Of a stretch of DNA of 6,251 nucleotides, positions 4,843 to 6,251 are shown one piece after another. A program made the translations under genes and the position numbers. A model generated the notes under the pieces. The model was not told the DNA's origin. It did no database searches and saw only the letters and a list, made by a program, of their open reading frames with translations. The stretch's first letter is position 1, and each line of letters starts with the position of its first letter. The DNA is taken from positions 1-6,251 of the forward strand of contig JAICVV010000132.1 in NCBI GenBank assembly GCA_025935155.1, in the 5' to 3' direction. The stretch comes from Alphaproteobacteria bacterium (GTDB taxonomy: Bacteria > Pseudomonadota > Alphaproteobacteria > Micropepsales > Micropepsaceae).

Positions 4843-5037
4843 ATGAAGCCGCGCGAGCTGCGAAAAATTCTTGAGCAGAATGGGTTTATCTTCACGCGGC
4901 AATCTGGCAGCCACGCGATCTTCAAACATCCATCGAGCAAGCGCCGCGTCGTGCTTCCTATTCACAGCAGCGACATACCGGCTGGAACACTCAACGCAAT
5001 CCTGAAGGACGCTGGCCTGAAGCCAGGCAGGAAATAA
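4843..5037 (+). CDS. hicA: HicA-family mRNA interferase toxin
   Basis: A 64-aa toxin of the YcfA/HicA family, a small double-stranded-RNA-binding-like fold that cleaves mRNA during growth arrest. It begins MKPRELRKILEQNGF, then RQSGSHAIFKHP with the catalytic His at residue 24, RRVVLPIHSSDIPAGTL (34-50) and NAILKDAGLK (51-60), all family-typical and complete, so the toxin looks intact. Upstream of the ATG no strong SD is visible; coupling to hicB over the 27-nt gap or weak translation is likely, as expected for keeping toxin below antitoxin. Its stop lies 4 nt from the stop of the converging membrane protein gene. Confidence 0.93.
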   Translation: MKPRELRKILEQNGFIFTRQSGSHAIFKHPSSKRRVVLPIHSSDIPAGTLNAILKDAGLKPGRK

Positions 5038-5041
5038 GAAT

Positions 5042-5530
5042 TTACCGCCGCCACTTGCGTAAGGTCACCACACTCATCGCGATGGTGATCCACCAGGCGA
5101 GGATCGCACAGAACCCGAACACCACGCGGTCGAGCATGGCGTTCGATACTGGCATCCAAAGTCCGTCGATGCCCATCGAGAAATGCCGTGGCCCCGGGCC
5201 AAACGCCACCCAAGTGAACAGCATCGCCAGCCCGCCCGCTATGCCAACGCCGATGATGTCGTTCAGCGCGCGCAAAGCTCGCGGCGTCGTGGCCGGCAAG
5301 TCGCTGCTGTTGCCGTTCGCGCCAACCATGCCGCGCAGGATGACGATGAATCCCGCGCTCACGAATATCAGGCCGATCAGCCAGCCCATCCATGCGGGCG
5401 CGGGATCGGCCGTTGGCGCATTAGTACGCGGCAGAACGCCCATCATCGCCAGCAGCGGAATCGTACCCACCAACACGGTCATCACGCCAAGCGCGATAGT
5501 GACCTTGTTGGACGATGCGTTCCCGCCCAT
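5042..5530 (-). CDS. four-TM inner membrane protein, unknown function
   Basis: A 162-aa protein with four hydrophobic segments at roughly residues 10-31, 46-68, 90-110 and 130-153 (VTIALGVMTVLVGTIPLLAMM, WLIGLIFVSAGFIVILRGM, IIGVGIAGGLAMLFTWVAF, VVFGFCAILAWWITIAMSVV), so an integral membrane protein. After the third helix comes FGPGPRHFSMG, a motif I have seen in unnamed proteobacterial membrane proteins; no function is known to me. ATG at 5530 is preferred over GTG at 5536 because GGAG stands 5 nt before the ATG, while the GTG overlaps that SD. Its stop is 4 nt from that of hicA on the other strand. A 7-bp inverted repeat covers its SD. Confidence 0.78.
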   Translation of the reverse strand: MGGNASSNKVTIALGVMTVLVGTIPLLAMMGVLPRTNAPTADPAPAWMGWLIGLIFVSAGFIVILRGMVGANGNSSDLPATTPRALRALNDIIGVGIAGGLAMLFTWVAFGPGPRHFSMGIDGLWMPVSNAMLDRVVFGFCAILAWWITIAMSVVTLRKWRR

Positions 5531-5535
5531 TTCCA

Positions 5536-5563
5536 CTCCGTGGGTGTTTTATCGCGCACGGAG
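5536..5563 (-). promoter_or_regulatory. inverted repeat covering the SD of the membrane protein gene
   Basis: On the minus strand CTCCGTG (5563-5557) and CACGGAG (5542-5536) form a 7-bp stem around a 14-nt loop. The 3' arm contains the GGAG that serves the ATG at 5530, so folding of the mRNA would hide it. A role in translational control or as a protein-binding operator is inference. Confidence 0.3.
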
Positions 5564-5588
5564 ATTACCCTGATGCCGTAAATACATC

Positions 5589-5631
5589 ATTGTCATCCCC
5601 GGCGAGCATCGTGCCCGTCCGCGCGCGATGC
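5589..5631 (+). repeat. repeat copy C (solo) of the hairpin repeat
   Basis: Begins ATTGTCATCCCC and shares its first 26 nt (5589-5614) exactly with copy A at 5729-5754. It then holds the arms GCATCG (5606-5611) and CGATGC (5626-5631), extended inward by a G-T pair and two more pairs before a mismatch. It lies in the same orientation as copy A, 140 bp away, but lacks the downstream GAGGGAAGGGGA block. Confidence 0.8.
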
Positions 5632-5652
5632 CAAGGTGCCGCGCAACACTTC

Positions 5653-5700
5653 ACCTCCCCCTACGCGTGGAGGTCGCCGGGCACAGCCGGGCGGGTGGGC
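5653..5700. repeat. possible second GC-rich REP-like element
   Basis: Between copies C and A lie a 6-bp inverted repeat ACCTCC (5653-5658) / GGAGGT (5669-5674) and a GCCGGGC direct repeat (5676-5682, 5686-5692), followed by GGGTGGGC. This resembles dispersed GC-rich repeats common in sphingomonad intergenic regions; that resemblance is from memory, and only one copy is in the window. Confidence 0.35.
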
Positions 5701-5731
5701 TTCGCGGCAGCGAACGGCTTGACCCAATATT

Positions 5732-5789
5732 GTCATCCCCGGCGAGCATCGTGCGCATCCGCGCGCGATGCGAGGGAAGGGGACCCAGG
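5732..5789 (+). repeat. repeat copy A (left inverted repeat of the nuclease unit)
   Basis: Starts GTCATCCCCGGCGAGCATCG and ends GGGAAGGGGACCCAGG. It matches the reverse complement of copy B at 51 of 58 positions, with most differences in a 12-nt central stretch. Internal arms GCATCGTGCGC (5746-5756) and GCGCGCGATGC (5761-5771) pair over 11 bp with one G-T, closed by ATCC. It encodes the last 18 residues and the stop of the GIY-YIG gene on the minus strand. Confidence 0.88.
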
Positions 5790-6104
5790 GAGTTCCGGCA
5801 GCGCGATCTCGCCGAGTAGGCGCACATACAGACCGTTCCAGCCGGAGTTGTGCTTCTCGATCAGGCGGATTTTCCATGCGCGATTCCAGCCTTTGATCTG
5901 CTTCTCTCGCGCGATGGCTTCGTGAATGTCGGTGTGCAACTCGTACCAGACAAGAATGTGGACGCCGTACTTTCTGGTGAAACCGGCGACGACGTTGTTC
6001 TTGTGCTGCCACGTCCGGCGGAGCACGTCATTGGTGACGCCGGTGTAGAGGGTGCCGTTGCGGCGGCTCGCCAGCGGGCACACGAAATACACGTGCCCTT
6101 TCAT
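5733..6104 (-). CDS. GIY-YIG nuclease family protein (YhbQ/UvrC-N-like)
   Basis: A 123-aa protein with a single GIY-YIG nuclease domain of the small bacterial COG2827 type. Visible are HVYFVC (4-9, the GIY strand), TLYTGV (18-23, YIG as YTG), RRTWQHK (29-35) with the conserved Arg, FTRKYGVHILVWYE (42-55), and AIAREKQIKGWNRAWK (63-78) carrying the metal-binding Glu67. It is expected to be a metal-dependent DNA-cleaving protein; cellular roles of this class are poorly known. Relatives are about 95 aa; here about 18 extra C-terminal residues (106-123) and the stop are encoded by repeat copy A, so the tail is probably not functional. The ATG at 6104 follows a weak GCGAGA and lies 22 nt from repeat copy B. 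An upstream frame through copy B is open but unlikely to be translated. Confidence 0.88.
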   Translation of the reverse strand: MKGHVYFVCPLASRRNGTLYTGVTNDVLRRTWQHKNNVVAGFTRKYGVHILVWYELHTDIHEAIAREKQIKGWNRAWKIRLIEKHNSGWNGLYVRLLGEIALPELPGSPSLASRADAHDARRG

Positions 6105-6125
6105 GTATCTCGCGCTTGACCGGCA

Positions 6126-6183
6126 CCTGGCTCCCCTTCCCTCGCATCGTGCGCCCGCACGCACGATGCTCGCCGGGGATGAC
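6126..6183 (-). repeat. repeat copy B (right inverted repeat of the nuclease unit)
   Basis: Reverse complement of copy A at 51 of 58 positions. Its internal arms GCATCGTGCG (6144-6153) and CGCACGATGC (6160-6169) form a perfect 10-bp stem with a 6-nt loop. The loop-proximal sequence differs from copy A while the outer stem is kept in both, so the hairpin looks like the conserved part. Confidence 0.88.
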
Positions 6184-6251
6184 ACGCAGTGTACTGTCTC
6201 CTAGGAAGAGGAGTTGATTCCGGACCTATTTTGTTCTATATGAGACGGATG
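6184..6251. other. right-edge non-coding stretch
   Basis: No gene is supported here. AGGAAGAGGAG (6203-6213) is purine-rich like an SD, but the TTG that follows opens only nine codons. The region turns AT-rich near 6226-6241, and an ATG at 6240 reads MRRM to the window edge without a good SD, so it may or may not start a gene beyond the window. Confidence 0.3.

Larger units (their letters stand above)
5732..6183 (-). mobile_element. putative GIY-YIG cassette bounded by inverted repeats
   Basis: A 452-bp unit: copy A, the GIY-YIG gene and copy B in inverted orientation, with outer ends GTCATCCCC / GGGGATGAC. The layout, one nuclease gene between terminal inverted repeats that also occur as a solo copy nearby, resembles a small mobile or repeat-spreading element. 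No target-site duplication is visible (AATATT to the left, ACGCAG to the right) and there is no transposase. Mobility is inference; the alternative is that REP-like repeats happen to flank an ordinary chromosomal gene. Confidence 0.45.

Noticed and set aside
5012..5028. Possible terminator hairpin at the end of hicA (CTGGC/GCCAG)
   Set aside because: The stem is only 5 bp, lies within the coding sequence and has no T-run, so it is too weak to call.
5592..5789. CRISPR-like array formed by repeats C and A
   Set aside because: There are only two same-orientation copies with a 140-bp period, the spacing is far too long for CRISPR spacers, and the third copy is inverted; no cas genes are present.
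6233..6250. GTTC-containing sequence like an alphaproteobacterial LexA box (GTTC-N7-GTTC)
   Set aside because: The second half-site, 7 bp downstream, reads GACG rather than GTTC, so only one half matches.

Overview
The window is GC-rich with dense gene packing and many ATGA-type overlaps. The coding style, the host genes (a two-domain MazG, a class A beta-lactamase with a twin-arginine leader, a YhbQ-type GIY-YIG nuclease) and short GC-rich hairpin repeats fit an alphaproteobacterium, probably a sphingomonad (Sphingomonadaceae or Erythrobacteraceae). That placement is inference; no rRNA or taxonomic marker is present.

Region 1 (about 1-2641) looks like one end of a prophage or phage remnant. 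A tightly coupled plus-strand operon encodes a SleB-type cell wall hydrolase (endolysin), a 39-aa one-TM protein, a 59-aa TM plus coiled-coil protein, a 109-aa Pro/Ala-rich protein, a 29-aa extremely basic peptide and a 181-aa phage-type protein. Junctions are GTGA, ATGA, ATGA, TGACATG, TGACATG and TAAATG. A GC-rich hairpin follows. Converging on it, a minus-strand pair encodes a helix-turn-helix protein and a secreted four-cysteine protein resembling Rap1a/Tai immunity proteins.

Region 2 (2642-2852) is an AT-rich divergent intergenic stretch that probably marks the change from phage to host chromosome. It has candidate promoters on both strands and a strong Shine-Dalgarno that serves an 8-codon mini-ORF just before mazG rather than mazG itself.

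Region 3 (2853-5530) is chromosomal or accessory. mazG (NTP pyrophosphohydrolase) and a class A beta-lactamase face each other with overlapping stop codons; the beta-lactamase has Lys-Met-Gly where KTG is expected. Divergent from it is a hicB-hicA toxin-antitoxin pair, which converges on a four-TM membrane protein of unknown function.

Region 4 (5531-6251) is repeat-rich. A small GIY-YIG nuclease gene lies between two inverted copies (51 of 58 matching positions) of a hairpin-containing repeat, with a third copy 140 bp away. The gene's last 18 residues and stop codon come from one repeat. This nuclease-plus-repeat unit (5732-6183) is the best candidate for an undescribed element in the window.
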